Source of the DNA: Diploscapter coronatus
Lineage: Eukaryota > Nematoda > Chromadorea > Rhabditida > Rhabditidae
Length of the DNA: 64,000 bases
NCBI GenBank assembly: GCA_964036155.1
Contig: OZ038422.1
Coordinates: forward strand, 32,449,201-32,513,200
Direction of reading: 5' to 3'
Shown: positions 1 through 11,488 of the stretch, one piece after another
Layout of the letters: the number at the start of each line of letters is the position of its first letter
How positions within the stretch are numbered: position 1 is the first letter of the stretch
Notes under the pieces: generated by a model
The model's database searches: none
What the model was told of the DNA's origin: nothing
Seen by the model: the letters and a program-made list of their open reading frames with translations, nothing else
Made by a program: the position numbers and the translations under genes

Positions 1-14
1 CATTAAAAGATTAC

Positions 15-611
15 CTGCATCTGTCGTCCGACGTCATTGGCCATGGAGACCTGTCGCTTGCCGACATCGAACAGATTCCTCATGTTGCCGACGTCTTCCT
101 CAACGCCGAATGCAGGAGAGATATGCCTTTTCGAGTCGAATGCTCGCTTGTACAAGGGCTGGAATTTAGTCATTTGGTAATTTTCATAAGTTCAGCATAC
201 TTCAATTCGTTATGCTAAACTTTTATGTCAATATCTTCGAAGCCGTGATGTTGCTACTTCAATCGACCCATAAGATGGTTTCCGCGTTTCAGCAGATTGA
301 AGCTTGAACTTGCAAGAAACTTTTCACAATTGTCGTGAAAGACCATTCTCAGAAGTTGAAAACACGTCAAAATTTCATCTGATTGTTCTTGCTCATCCAT
401 TCCTCTTCGAACTCACATCATTGAGAGCCATCCAGTAGGGTGGGAGATGTTGGTCGAGACTAGCCGAAGGGCTTAATTCTCGTTTGACTGGTTGCTGCTG
501 TTGTTCGTCGCCGGAAACAGCAGACGAAGCCGCCGCCCCCACGGCAAGGACACCACAAACTGAGCAGACCAGCATCAACATCCACGAATTGTTCACTGAC
601 GAGGAAACCAT
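15..611 (-). CDS. nlp-11: NLP-11-like neuropeptide precursor, 5' part (gene runs off the left edge)
   Basis: Two exons are seen: 417-611 (65 codons) and 15-158 (48 codons), both in phase 0 with GT/AG borders (donors GTGAGT and GTAATC). Residues 1 to about 35 form a signal peptide (MLMLVCSVCGVLAVGAAA core). Dibasic KR sites follow. After PLYKR and AFDSKR comes a peptide beginning HISPAFG and ending GNMRNLFDVGKR. Next is QVSMANDVGRQMQ, which is cut by the following intron. From memory, C. elegans NLP-11 carries a peptide starting HISPSYD and ending GNMRNLLDIGK, followed by one starting SAPMASDYGNQFQ. Order and spacing match, so I am fairly sure of orthology. The precursor would be cleaved in the secretory path of neurons and released as signalling peptides. 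The third C. elegans peptide and the stop would lie left of base 1. Confidence 0.85.
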
Positions 612-3600
612 CGTTGAGAAGGTCTTGCTGAAAATTGAAAATTTTAAGGCTTAGATAATTCAGCCATATATTCGAAAATTTGAGAGATGGCAGAATAATA
701 ATTTGAACTTGATAGAGAGTGGAGTTCAGAGCTCAGAGGTGGCTTATTGTTAGCAAGACTTCAATTTTGAAATGATAATATTTCAACAAGCTTTGAGGAA
801 AGATATAGTCTAACGCCTGAAAAAGCGTTAATCGAAAAAGAAGTATTTTTACCAGGGTTAAATCAGGAATTTTAAACTGAAAATTGTAAGATTTACGAGA
901 ATGAAAATGATGAAGAAACGGCTCAAAAGATGAACTTCAAAAATAAATAGCGGTCTTAAATACGAAAATTATAGCTAATATGTGGGCAGTGCAAATAATA
1001 GGGTTTAGAAGTTCGGAAAGACCCTAAATGGGCAGTACGAAGGGAGCAATTTTAGGAAAGTGCGAGATTTGTTGAATTTTTATTTTTGATAAAGGAAATA
1101 ACTATGCAGAATTCTTTATATTCTTCAAAAGATAGAAATAGCAAAAGTCGTGAATTTTTATGGGCCGAAATACTTGGTTCGTAGTTTGGGGGGCGATGTT
1201 TTTCTACTTGGTAAACTTTTGGCCGGAACTGCGAGTGAGAAATTTCAAAACTTTACGCAAAACTGCCAAAATTTGACATCAAACCGGGAAAAAACCGACT
1301 AAACTTTAGACAGAATTTAAGTAAACATCTAGAAGAGGTCTTCTGAAAATGAGAAAATAGAGCACTTGAGAAGTGATGAGGTTCGATTAGAGCCGAGCAA
1401 TTTCTGAACTCTTGGAAAGTAATAGGATGAAACTAGAAATCGAATTTTCGAATTTTTCGCAAATTTACGAAAATGATGAGTCTACCAATCTAAACAGATT
1501 CTGCTTGCTCTTGCTAATTTTCATATCCCGGAAAGTTGTTAATTATGCAGGATAGGCAATTTGTGACGCTAAGAGGTAAATTATGCAAAATCTAAGTTAG
1601 GCGAAACTCAATGACCTGATCAGAATTACAAAGATCTTAGGTAGTTTTTCCGAGGTATTCGTTATGAATAAAGTAAGGGTATTTCTAGGATATCTAAGGC
1701 TAAATGATGAGCCTTTTGAATAAGTAAGTCACTCAGTTTTTGTCGTTTCGAAATAGCAACTACCCTTCGGGGAGTCGTTTGAGAACGTCAGGGGTTGAGA
1801 AAAGGTCCTTGAAGACGTAGGATTTATGATCATAATAAGATATGGTTTGAAAATGCAAGTTGATCTTTGGAATAATCATTTTAAAGCCTCGTGACTTTGG
1901 CGAATTAAAATTTTAGAAATTCAGAGAGTAAGTAAGCATCATAATTCTTTGAATAGTTCCTCTTAAAGTTCGGTTTTCTTATATGATAAAGCTAGTTAGT
2001 AGAATAACTCATAGGTAAGCATGAGCGTGATTTGTGTAATTTTCAAAGTACGAATTATCCGGTTCGTGCACACGAAAGGTTATGATAATTTAGATCATTA
2101 AAAGCTAGATACAAGAGTATTTTTATTCGAGTAAAATTCCTAAGATAGGTAATGCGCAAAAATGGATTATGATAATGAGGAGTAGCCCTAATGTTTCTTT
2201 CTTAAACAAGAGCAATATAACAGGATTTACAAATTTACACTTAGCCAGTGGGCTGGAAGTTACGAGGTTCGTGCAATTTTGAAAGATCGAAGCTTTTTCA
2301 AGGATTCTATTTTCGAGACGGAAACGGAAAAGATGACCCCATCTGTGTGTTACGTAGATTGAAAACGAATGCACAAAGAAGCGACGACATTTACGAACTT
2401 TTGCAAGTTTAGATATAGAGCTAGAGATAGAGAAAATTAGACGGACCGAGAGAAGCTAAAGAGCTTGAAACTTGAAAAAGATGCGAATAAGAGAAAAGCT
2501 AGAGTTAAATTGGGCGTTAGATTTTCGAAATAGCTAAAATATATTGGCAATCTACGTAGAAGGTTAATTTTCATTGGCCATGAATTTGGAGAGTTAGACA
2601 GAATAGCTAATTCGTTAGATTGGGCTTTAGATTTTCAGAATAGATATAAAATTCCGGTCATTTTATACAATTTTTAGTGATTGAATAAAAACCTAGAAAA
2701 ATTGTGAGAATTTTTAAAAATGTGAAGAGTAAAGTCTAAAGGAAGAAAAACTGAATCTTTAGGCAATTTTTTCGGACTTCTCGAGTCTTTTGTATGGAAA
2801 AGTCTCACGCAGCGATTTCTTTCATTCCCTATTTATCCTCTTTTTCTCCAATTATCTCGATTTTTGTGCTCTCTAGACAAGGTTCTATTCAACACCCACA
2901 AATTCACGCAAATCCAGCCTAATCTTGAATGTAATATCAAAGAGTAGGTTCTAGCTGAAGTTTAGGTTCAATGATAAAAAATAGGGCCTAGAAAACGACT
3001 GAAATAATGAAATCGGAATTTGAATGGAGGTGAATGAAAGATATAGTGAAATCCTGAGTCCTATGATATAGGATGGAACCTAGACGTCGGCTGAGGTAAT
3101 GAAATTGAGATTTGGAAACGTGAGTGAGTTTTGAAAGATCTAAAGGATAAGATAAGCGCACAAAAGGTCTGGAAATCAGGAAATTAGGAGAATAATAGAT
3201 CTATCCAAGTCTCGCAGAGCTGCGATGATTTCACTCTTTTCACAAGCTCTGATCTAATTTATCGAAGTTTTTAGTTTTTATAAAAAAAATCCAAGAACTT
3301 CAATGTTCAAAATGTCAAGAACTCATTATTTGGTCAAGAATTTCTAAACTTCGAAGGTAAATTTAATAGAATAAAAATGAGGATTGTCCTAAATTTTCGC
3401 CAACTAAAATAGGAAATTAGATGAATCAAGGGAAAATTCGATTTTTTAAAGAAAATTAGTCAAAATAAGCTGAGAATCGCTACGCTTTGGAGATAGACCT
3501 GTCAATTTCATCGCAGAAAGGCGGTGGTAATTAGCGCTGTGAACAAGCAAATAACTACGACAGCTAAATTGAAAATGACAAGGTCTAAATTTTTAAAGAA

Positions 3601-4901
3601 CCAAATCACGTCTTCTAAAATTCCAATCGATTTTTACGCGCTATTTCAAAAATGACCGGAAAATAGCATTAGGAAATGAAATAGAATAGATGATAGAGGA
3701 TTTTCTAGGGGTCTAAAACATCATTGTTAGAAGGAAATGACTATGTGTCGAGAAGAAATGGAAAATTCATGAAGCTTCCGCGATTTGGCTTCAATTGAAT
3801 TCAGAACGCGCCTGAGTTCGTAAAAGTGAATGTGTGTGTGTAAAAATATAATAATGATCATCATATACATTAGATTATGAATCATTGTGGAAATACATGC
3901 GATAGAATATTTTATACAATCATGAAAGAATATAATCTCTTCTAGATTCTAGAATAACTAAAGTGGTTTTGATTAATATTGAAGGCTTAGCTTGCAAAGC
4001 GCAACATTTACGTAGTGGCAAAAAAATTAGGTAAACTCTACAAGAAAACGGAATTGTGTTCAGGACATTGTGAATTTTTCACGATGAATAATTAGGGATA
4101 GAATATTCAAAGAGAGCAACGTTATCTGTTAGGAAAAATCTCCCGAAACAAAATATTTTGCAAATATAAAACTAAAGAAACACTGTTGCACGATTTGAAA
4201 TAACGAAACAAAATGATACAAATAGAACTATTAGGCAGGTGTTGAAAATCTAATTTTGTTATTTAGCATGTTCATTAAAATTGCTACTTTCTCGTCATTA
4301 TTAAATTTCAAGTTTAAAAGAAAGGTTGAGAGATTATTCCTTAACTTAATTTTTGACACTTACTCTCCATTGTCCTCAAATGAGTTAACTACTTTTGTCA
4401 ACTTTAGATGAACAATAATTTGCTATTGGTATTTACCACCTCCAAATTTGCCAAATTGTTTCAAAGGTTGTATCTGAAACACTATAAAACAACATAATTT
4501 CTAGGTATCAATGACAGTTTTATTTAACCATCCTTAAACACAAGTAGGAAATCGCTTGTTCCACGCAATTTATTCTTTCTGACCGCAAATTCTAAGTGAT
4601 TCAGGTATGGCGAAAACCTGTTCCGCAAAATTGAAGATCTTCAAAATTTCTCACCTTCCAGTCCTTTCCAATTTCTCATTGTGCTAAACACAATAAAAAC
4701 GTAAGTGGTTAGTCTGTGTCCTAACCGATTTCCATCCTACGATAAGGAATAGGGCTGGAAACCCATTTTTCATCATTTTAAAATGTCTTGAGACAAGTAG
4801 TGTTACTCAAACTCACGTTATAAACAAAATCGTTCATTTCTTATTTCAAACCGTAAAGTTTTCGATTGTTGGGAATATTCTATTCGTTTTTCAGAGAAAC
4901 T
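612..4901. other. Gene-free AT-rich stretch upstream of nlp-11
   Basis: About 4.3 kb with no coding exon that I can support on either strand; the open frames are short and have no family resemblance. It lies between the start of the nlp-11-like gene (-) and the start of the secreted-protein gene (+), so it must hold both promoters. I see no clear repeat in it. Confidence 0.6.
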
Positions 4902-6799
4902 ATGCTCAAGTTATTGGCCATATTAATTTTCACGAACACCGCAGCTTCATGGGAAAGCGAGGTTTGCTGCTGTGGGTAAGTGTTTGTTTCTTCTTTTATT
5001 TTAATTTTAAATTAGAACTTTTTCAGATGTGAATCCCCTTGTGAAATAACTTTGAAAGACTCTTGTGGAGCTCCACCCACAACGCCATGCATTATGAAAT
5101 CGAATTTCAACAAGGAAGAACTCCTTTCTCCCTGTTCAAGTATGTTTCAAGAAATATCAATGATATTCAAATCGCTTTTTCGATAGGAGGTTCTTATACT
5201 TTGCAAAACCATCGAACAAAACTAACAAAGGAATAAAATAAATTGAAACCTATTCATTCAGTGGTCCTGAAACTCCACAAATATGAAATCTCCGGAGTTA
5301 AGCCGATTGAAACCGATTATAACGCGGTCACCACGGCTCCTGCTCAAAATGGAGATAGCTCAAGCCATTACCGCTACGGACAGGTCATTCCGGGGAAGAA
5401 AACGTTTGAATCGTCGCAGATCAAATTCTCTGGATCCGAATCGCACCAATATATTCCGATACCAAGAAAGGTTGACAAAGAGGTATTTAAATGTAGAAGA
5501 CTTGTAATGATTCTGTTTAAATAGAGCCTCGTTTCAAAGACCGGAGAAAAAACCGTGATCGGACTCGGTTTTAGCTCGGGAGGATCATATAGTCCTAGTT
5601 CCGGAGGGTCATACAATCCTGGTCCAGTATCGTCATATAATGCCGGTTCATCAGGATCGTATAATCCTGGTCCAGTATCGTCATATAATTCCGGTTCATC
5701 AGGATCCTATAATCCTAGTCCAGTATCATCATATAATTCCGGTTCTAGTAGTTCATATAATTCGGGTTCAGGAATGTCGGTAAGTTAATTGACAGCCTAT
5801 TAGAATTTCCTGGGCAACTTTAGCACAATTTTGAAAGAAAACGGCGACAAGTCGAAAATTCACATTCACAGGTTTTATTCCTGAAATAAAGGAGTGTGCA
5901 TGAGATTAGGACTAAAACGTAGAGACAACTATGTTTGAAGTGGTCTAATAAAATTTTGAAAAGTTTGGAAGAAAAAGTTGTTTCAGAGTATTTTCCCCTT
6001 CTCTCTGCCCAAGCTTAACCTCGATAAAATCTTTTCTTCCTCGTCGACTTCCGATGGTGAGCTGATCAGTGATAAACACGTCGTTGAAGGCGGCATTCCG
6101 ATGAGGGTAATTAACTCTTTACTAAGCTAATTATCTAAAAGCCAGCTGGTCTAGGAGATAATTAGGCGACTACCGGACGGAGGCATCTCGGTGATGAAGT
6201 TCAACGATGACGGAACGGTGGGGGTTTGAATGTTTCTTTCTTTATAAATATGAACAGATTCTAACTTTCTCAATCGATGACTATTTTCAAAAGTTATCCA
6301 AAGATAGTAATTTTCATATCTATTTCTTTGAAGTAAAATTGCCACCAAAAACCACAGCTTCAATTATTTGATCAAGAAGATGAACGTGAAAGTTTCAGAA
6401 CAAAAGTGTAGCTCAACTTGAATCCGAGTCTCGAGCAAACGCGTCCAAATTCACCTCCGAACTACAGCAACAAATCTCACAAGCCATGTCACAAGTCAAA
6501 GACACCTTTGACAAAATGTTCAGCGTACGTCAGACTTAAGATCAATATGATAGCTTTGATTATTTCTTCTGAGGACTTTGCATTCCAATAAATTTACTAG
6601 TCACTTTTCTTGAGATGCAAAGTATACCGATCAAAATTGATAGTACAACTTTATTACCCCGTCTAACGCTTATTTCTAGAATTGTGGATGCGACTAATAA
6701 TTCATATCTATCAATGAATTAAACCATGTATGAGGAATAAAAGCTCCTTTTTAACTTAAAAGCTATGATTTTCAGGGAGTGAACTTTTTCGCTTTGTAA
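4902..6799 (+). CDS. Secreted protein with Cys-rich start and Gly/Ser/Tyr/Asn/Pro tandem repeat
   Basis: Not recognised. The start ATG at 4902 is preceded by TTTTTCAG AGAAAC, a likely trans-splice site, and opens a signal peptide (MLKLLAILIFTNTAAS). Exons in order encode a cysteine cluster (EVCCCG, CESPCEI, DSCGAPPTTPCI), a linker (VLKLHKYEISGVKP to KVDKE), then SLVSKTGEKTVIGLGF and a low-complexity block of three 16-residue units (GSYNPGPVSSYNSGSS type, 5606-5749). Next come PFSLPKLNLDKIF, an EIIRRLPDGGISVMKF exon, a Gln/Ser helix-like exon (ELQQQISQAMSQVKDTF) and a last exon GVNFFAL-stop. Exon phases join cleanly. A polyadenylation signal AATAAA lies at 6887. The composition suggests an extracellular, cuticle- or matrix-type protein, but that is inference. 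Confidence 0.75.
5606..5749 (+). repeat. 48-base tandem repeat, three units, coding
   Basis: Units at 5606, 5654 and 5702 are almost identical and in frame. Each encodes 16 residues of the form GSYNPGPVSSYNxGSS, with G to S and A to S changes. A partial fourth unit (SSYNSGSG) follows. Confidence 0.9.
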
Positions 6800-7703
6800 A
6801 TACATGAAGATCAAACTAAGTGTGCTGCTTTACACGGAATGTAACCTCAATGTACGCTTGTATTTATTCTGTTTAAATGTTCCTGAAATAAAGTGTTCTT
6901 ATTTCGATTTTTGAGCTTATACCAAATGTACTCTTTCGTTTTATACCCTCATTAAATGTCTCTTTGGCGCCCCAAAATTGCCGAATTTGGTAGGCCAAGA
7001 GAGAATTTGGAAAATTTAGAGATAAATGAAGAATTGGATATCAAAAGATGAAGAGAACTTCGATAGAATTGGAAAAAGAGACAGAAAATGCCGTAGAATG
7101 TGTATTGATGTAAAGAATAGTGAAAAAATGCAAAATGCGTATTCGAGAAAGAGCGAGAGAAAAGTTTAATTAAGCGCTAATGCTAAATTCTCTTCTCTAC
7201 CCAAGGGGGCTAAAAGAATTAACATTTTAATGGAAGAAAGATCGAGGAAATGAGAGATGCGAAAGAAGCTGGAAAAAATTAAAAGAGAATCGAAAATGCC
7301 AGAATTAGAGAAACAAAGGCAAGGATAACAAGGAGCAGCTAAAGAGTCGTTTCTCTCTCTTTCTCTTCGTGATGAATTCAGATGAAACTGATATTCGTAG
7401 TTCGCAAATTTAAAAAATCTAACGATATTTTGGACTATCGATATTTCGATGATTATAATTCAGTACTTTCGCTAGACTTGAGCATATTTGAGCCACATGA
7501 AGTGTTGATTCCAGAAAACCTTAAGTCAAGTTGAAATTGATGGAAATTCTTCGAAGTCCTAGTCCATGCACCACCGATTAGATCATTCTATCTGGATATA
7601 AAGTTTCTAAGCATTAAGCTAGTTTTCATCTCTAACACATCCATTATCCGTCATCTGTTTCACTACCTTTTTCTCCTTTCCATTCATTCATTTCATGTAG
7701 CCT

Positions 7704-7786
7704 CTTGTATTTCACACCCTTTGCTTTATTTTCCCTACCTGCCTTCCCTGTTCTCCCCTCAAAAGGTGGGTGTGGAATACAAGAAA
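7704..7786. repeat. Hairpin (foldback) element, copy 1
   Basis: The left arm CTTGTATTTCACACCCTTTG pairs with the right arm that ends GGTGGGTGTGGAATACAAG, around a pyrimidine-rich loop. The right-arm core GTGGGTGTGGAATAC recurs in a second hairpin at 12171-12240, so this is a family and not a chance palindrome. Confidence 0.7.
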
Positions 7787-10700
7787 TCATTTCATGTTTG
7801 GGCTGCATTTGATGGGTTTCTTTCGTATACCAGGCGGCGCTGAAATCCATTGGCTTCCATTTAGTCATTTCCACTCCATTTCGGCCTATGCCAGCAGCGA
7901 ACGGCGTTCTAATGAAAAGCCCGCAGCCCTGTGTTCATCGCGCCTAATTCACTAATTCCATGCAAAATTGGCAGAAGAGATGACCGAAGGGCTGAAATCG
8001 TATATGAGGGCTTATATCTGGCTAAGAATTCATCATTTTTGGTCTACTCCCTAAATTTTCGCCGCTCTTGAATCGTCAAATCGCGGAACGCTACTCTATG
8101 CTAGTTTACCTCCATGATAGGCAACAAATTGATTAGGATAGAAGTAATTCCTATTCTATGCTAGTATTTTTGAAAGCATCCACCACATGTGTGTTTCACA
8201 TGCTTATTTTGAATTGAAGGTTAGTTCGTCTACAATTTTTTAGAACGTCATTAGTTTTGTACGATCATAGTACGCTCTGAATATAATCGAAGAAAAAATG
8301 ATTTGACATGAAATTTCTTTAAATTCTATCCGTACTTCTGTAATTTCTCGAACCCTCTCACCCACTACGTATTCGGTTAATTTCACTAACGAACAATTAT
8401 CTCATTCGGAATTGTTGAAATGCCGGCTTTTTCATCACATTTTCAAGGAAATTATCGATGACCAATATAATTATTGTCGCGTAAACATGAGAATGAGTAA
8501 TAATCAGGAAAGAGTTGGGGGAATTCTAGCTTTATTAAAACTTCCTGGATCTTCCAAATCACATTTTGGAAAAAGCTACCATGAAAGAAATATTTTGAAC
8601 GATTACGATCACTCCTAACTTCTGCTTTAAACTAGGATCTAGCCCAAGATTTCAATTTACTATGATAAGATATCAAGCTAGAATGGTCGAATTGTAGTTT
8701 TTACTCCATTTAAGCTGAATATATAGTTCGGACCAATTTTCAACATTTAACTCCCTTGAAACGTTTTCTATCTTCTACTATTGACTAGAGTAATTGCGAT
8801 AAATTCTGCATTCTGCCAAAGAAAAATGAAAATGGCACGTTCACTCGACTGTCTGTATATTAACTTTTTCACCATAATAGGATCATTTGGCCCTGAAAGT
8901 TCGTTTTCCTCCCTCTTGTTCGGATAGAATTCGTTCAAACCATAATTCATTAAAGTAATTATGATAATAGGAGCTGGAATACATGGCCAAGACGAGCATA
9001 TAAAAGCTCGAAGGTCGTGTGCGATGGTCAAAATGTTCGTGCCTCGGGCGAATCGCAGGCAGAAACATTCTCTACTCTTTATTCTAACTAATGTTCTTCA
9101 AAGACTAGGTTTATGTACAACCTTTCTAGACCTTAAAAAGATCTGACTCCTATCGAACATCTAGAGCATCATAATCTGGATTAGGCAAAGGTCCTGAAAA
9201 CGAAAATCTCTAAGTTTTAGACTTTTCCAATTTTGGCAAACTCCCGTCGACATGGTTTGAAAATGGTAGAAAGGTAAATCAAAGAGATTTTGAATTCGAA
9301 CACTTGAAAATCTGGAAGAGAGTGTAGTTCGTCATATTTTGATTTCCCATTTCTTATTTTGTACCCAAACCTACCCTTCTACTATCAGGGCTTTAGCAAT
9401 TGTAGTCTTTTACGATTATCCCCTTCATTTCTTTCGATCTCTCCAATTTTCCAGCTCTCTTTAATTTCTTTGCATGTCTGGTCTTCATTACATTATCTTT
9501 CTGGTTGGTAGTTGAATTGTAATTCCGGACGGACTTGGATGCTTTATTTGGAAAATGGGCAAATGAAGAGGAATTTAGAAGGGAAAATCCATAGATGGTC
9601 AATTTTTTTTTTAAGTATTTTGGATTTTCGAATTTTTGATCATTATGAATATTGAGAAATCGTTCTTGATATAATTGCCTGGGGTGCACACCTTCAAAAA
9701 TTTTCTATTTTTTAAACGTTTCAATTTCGGCATGCAAATAGCGTATTTTATATTTCCTGCTTAGCTAATTATGGCGAGTGTTTTAATCAGCCCTATCCCT
9801 AAAAAGGGCTCCAATGAATAGGTAATGCCTAATGCAGTAAAATAGCACAATTTTGGGCATTTTCATCTTTTCGGTCTCTAAAATTCAATACTATTTCTCG
9901 ATTTTAGGCCCCCTAAAATCCGTCTAAAGGCCCCCGAATTTTGCCATTATATCTAGAGGACCCAGCTGGAATTTGAATGCTTCTGTATCAAAGCGAAAGA
10001 GAGCTTATTAAAGAGAGACGGAAAAGAGACGAGAAAGTAGAAAATAGTACGGGAAATGAAGGGAAGAAGAAAAATAGTAAAGCTCATGTCTATTTCTAAA
10101 GGATGAATTTCAATGCATGGGCTGGGCAGATCTGTGTTAGGGTTTTTCAAGTATTGATAATTCGATACTTTTGAGAGTAAAAGTTGATTTTTTGTTACAT
10201 TTCAAATTTTTTTTGTAGATTTATATTTTTCTTATTCAGCTGAAACCAATATTATTGCGAGTGAAATCATACAATTTTACTATAAATTTTTGTATTTTTT
10301 ATCTTTTAAATATAATCATTTTTAATTCAAAGCTAGCTAGCAACGGTATTCCCGCGTAGATAATACGTTCTACGGCAACAGTCTAAAAGACGTTACTGTT
10401 ATTATTGCTCGAGAATACCCTTGCTGGTAAGCAAAACAATTACCATAATTAATTGCCTATTAATTAGTCTAGCTATCCTTAATTAATCTCGGCTAAAGCA
10501 TATTTTTATTTTAGCCGTACTCATCAAGCCCGTAAGTCTTTTGACAATATTATTCAATCGGAGGTAAAATAATTTAGGCTCCCTGATTTACAGACGGATA
10601 GGGAGGATAGGGAATGTAGGAAGTGGAGACGTAAGAAAAGAACCGTCTATGTCTGTCATACGTCTGTAGATACAGGGGACCGTTAATTTAGAATCTCTTC

Positions 10701-10994
10701 AACCCGTTAAAGTTACAAAAGTTCTTCAGTTTGTGAAGTCAAGACGCAGGTTCCTGTTGCCAGAATTTTACTCTGAGTCGATTTTCCCGAGGAGTCCCAG
10801 TATCGACGATGTTGGATCGGTCTGTAAGATTTTTATTTATTTTTCTGAATTATTGCCTCTTAAAATAGACCAGAGACGTATATCGTTTTTCATCGAAATT
10901 TGGCTCTGGCTTTCATTTTTCTAGCTTCTCGCTTTCAAACATTCTCTTTTTCTCGAGACGCCTATTTGTAGTTGATGAGCAGAGTAAAGTGACT

Positions 10995-11062
10995 GTAGCG
11001 CAGTGATAAGGTACTGAACTTAGAAATATAATTCGGCGACGGTCACGATTTTGACCTATTCA
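10995..11062 (+). other. tRNA-like relic
   Basis: TGTAGCGCAGTGATAAGG matches a tRNA D-arm/A-box. About 40 bases on, GGTCA-CGATTT-TGACC forms a T-arm-like stem with a 6-base loop in place of the canonical T loop. I cannot pair a proper acceptor stem or place an anticodon arm. It is best read as a decayed tRNA gene or the head of a tRNA-derived SINE. Confidence 0.35.
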
Positions 11063-11278
11063 ATAATTGTTGCCGAATTTAGCAGGTAGACGAACGAGAG
11101 AATATTTGAAAATGGGAAGGCAAATGAGAAGCTAGAAAAACGAAAGACAGGGCCGTATTTTGATGAAAACAGTAAGCGCAATTTTTCTGCATTTTGCAAT
11201 TTCATCTAGACATCTACCTTTCTGATCTATTATAACAACTGAGTTTTCGAATTTTATAATGTTGTCTTTTCTCAGGAC

Positions 11279-11488
11279 TGTTGTCAATGACTGATTACTT
11301 GAGACGAAATAATTGCACGGATACACAATGCGCGGTAACTAGCGCGTTATTTGCAGCAGGCTTTACAATATTACATCGTTTTCAAGGAATGAGGTAGACG
11401 ACTATTTGTAAAAATACGCAATGCATACCCTGCACATCCGAATTTGTGCACCATTTATTCTGTCTCAAGTTATCGGTTACTGATAATA
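11279..11488. mobile_element. MITE-B copy 1 (210 bp, Tc1/mariner-like ends)
   Basis: The ends read inward as TGTTGTCAATGACTGA (left) and TATTATCAGTAACCGA (right strand), with inverted-repeat similarity continuing through CTTGAGAC. The middle, from GCAGCAGGCTTTACAATA to the right end, is nearly identical to the copy at 48821-49030, which has exactly the same length. There is no coding capacity. Its right end overlaps the 3' end of the receptor reading frame. Confidence 0.9.

Larger units (their letters stand above)
6800..11278. other. Gene-poor stretch between the secreted-protein gene and the receptor gene
   Basis: No supported coding exon. It holds the polyadenylation signal at 6887, a hairpin element at 7704-7786 and a tRNA-like relic near 10995-11062. 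At 7780-7965 there is an island clearly richer in G and C than its surroundings; its short open frames look accidental. Confidence 0.55.
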
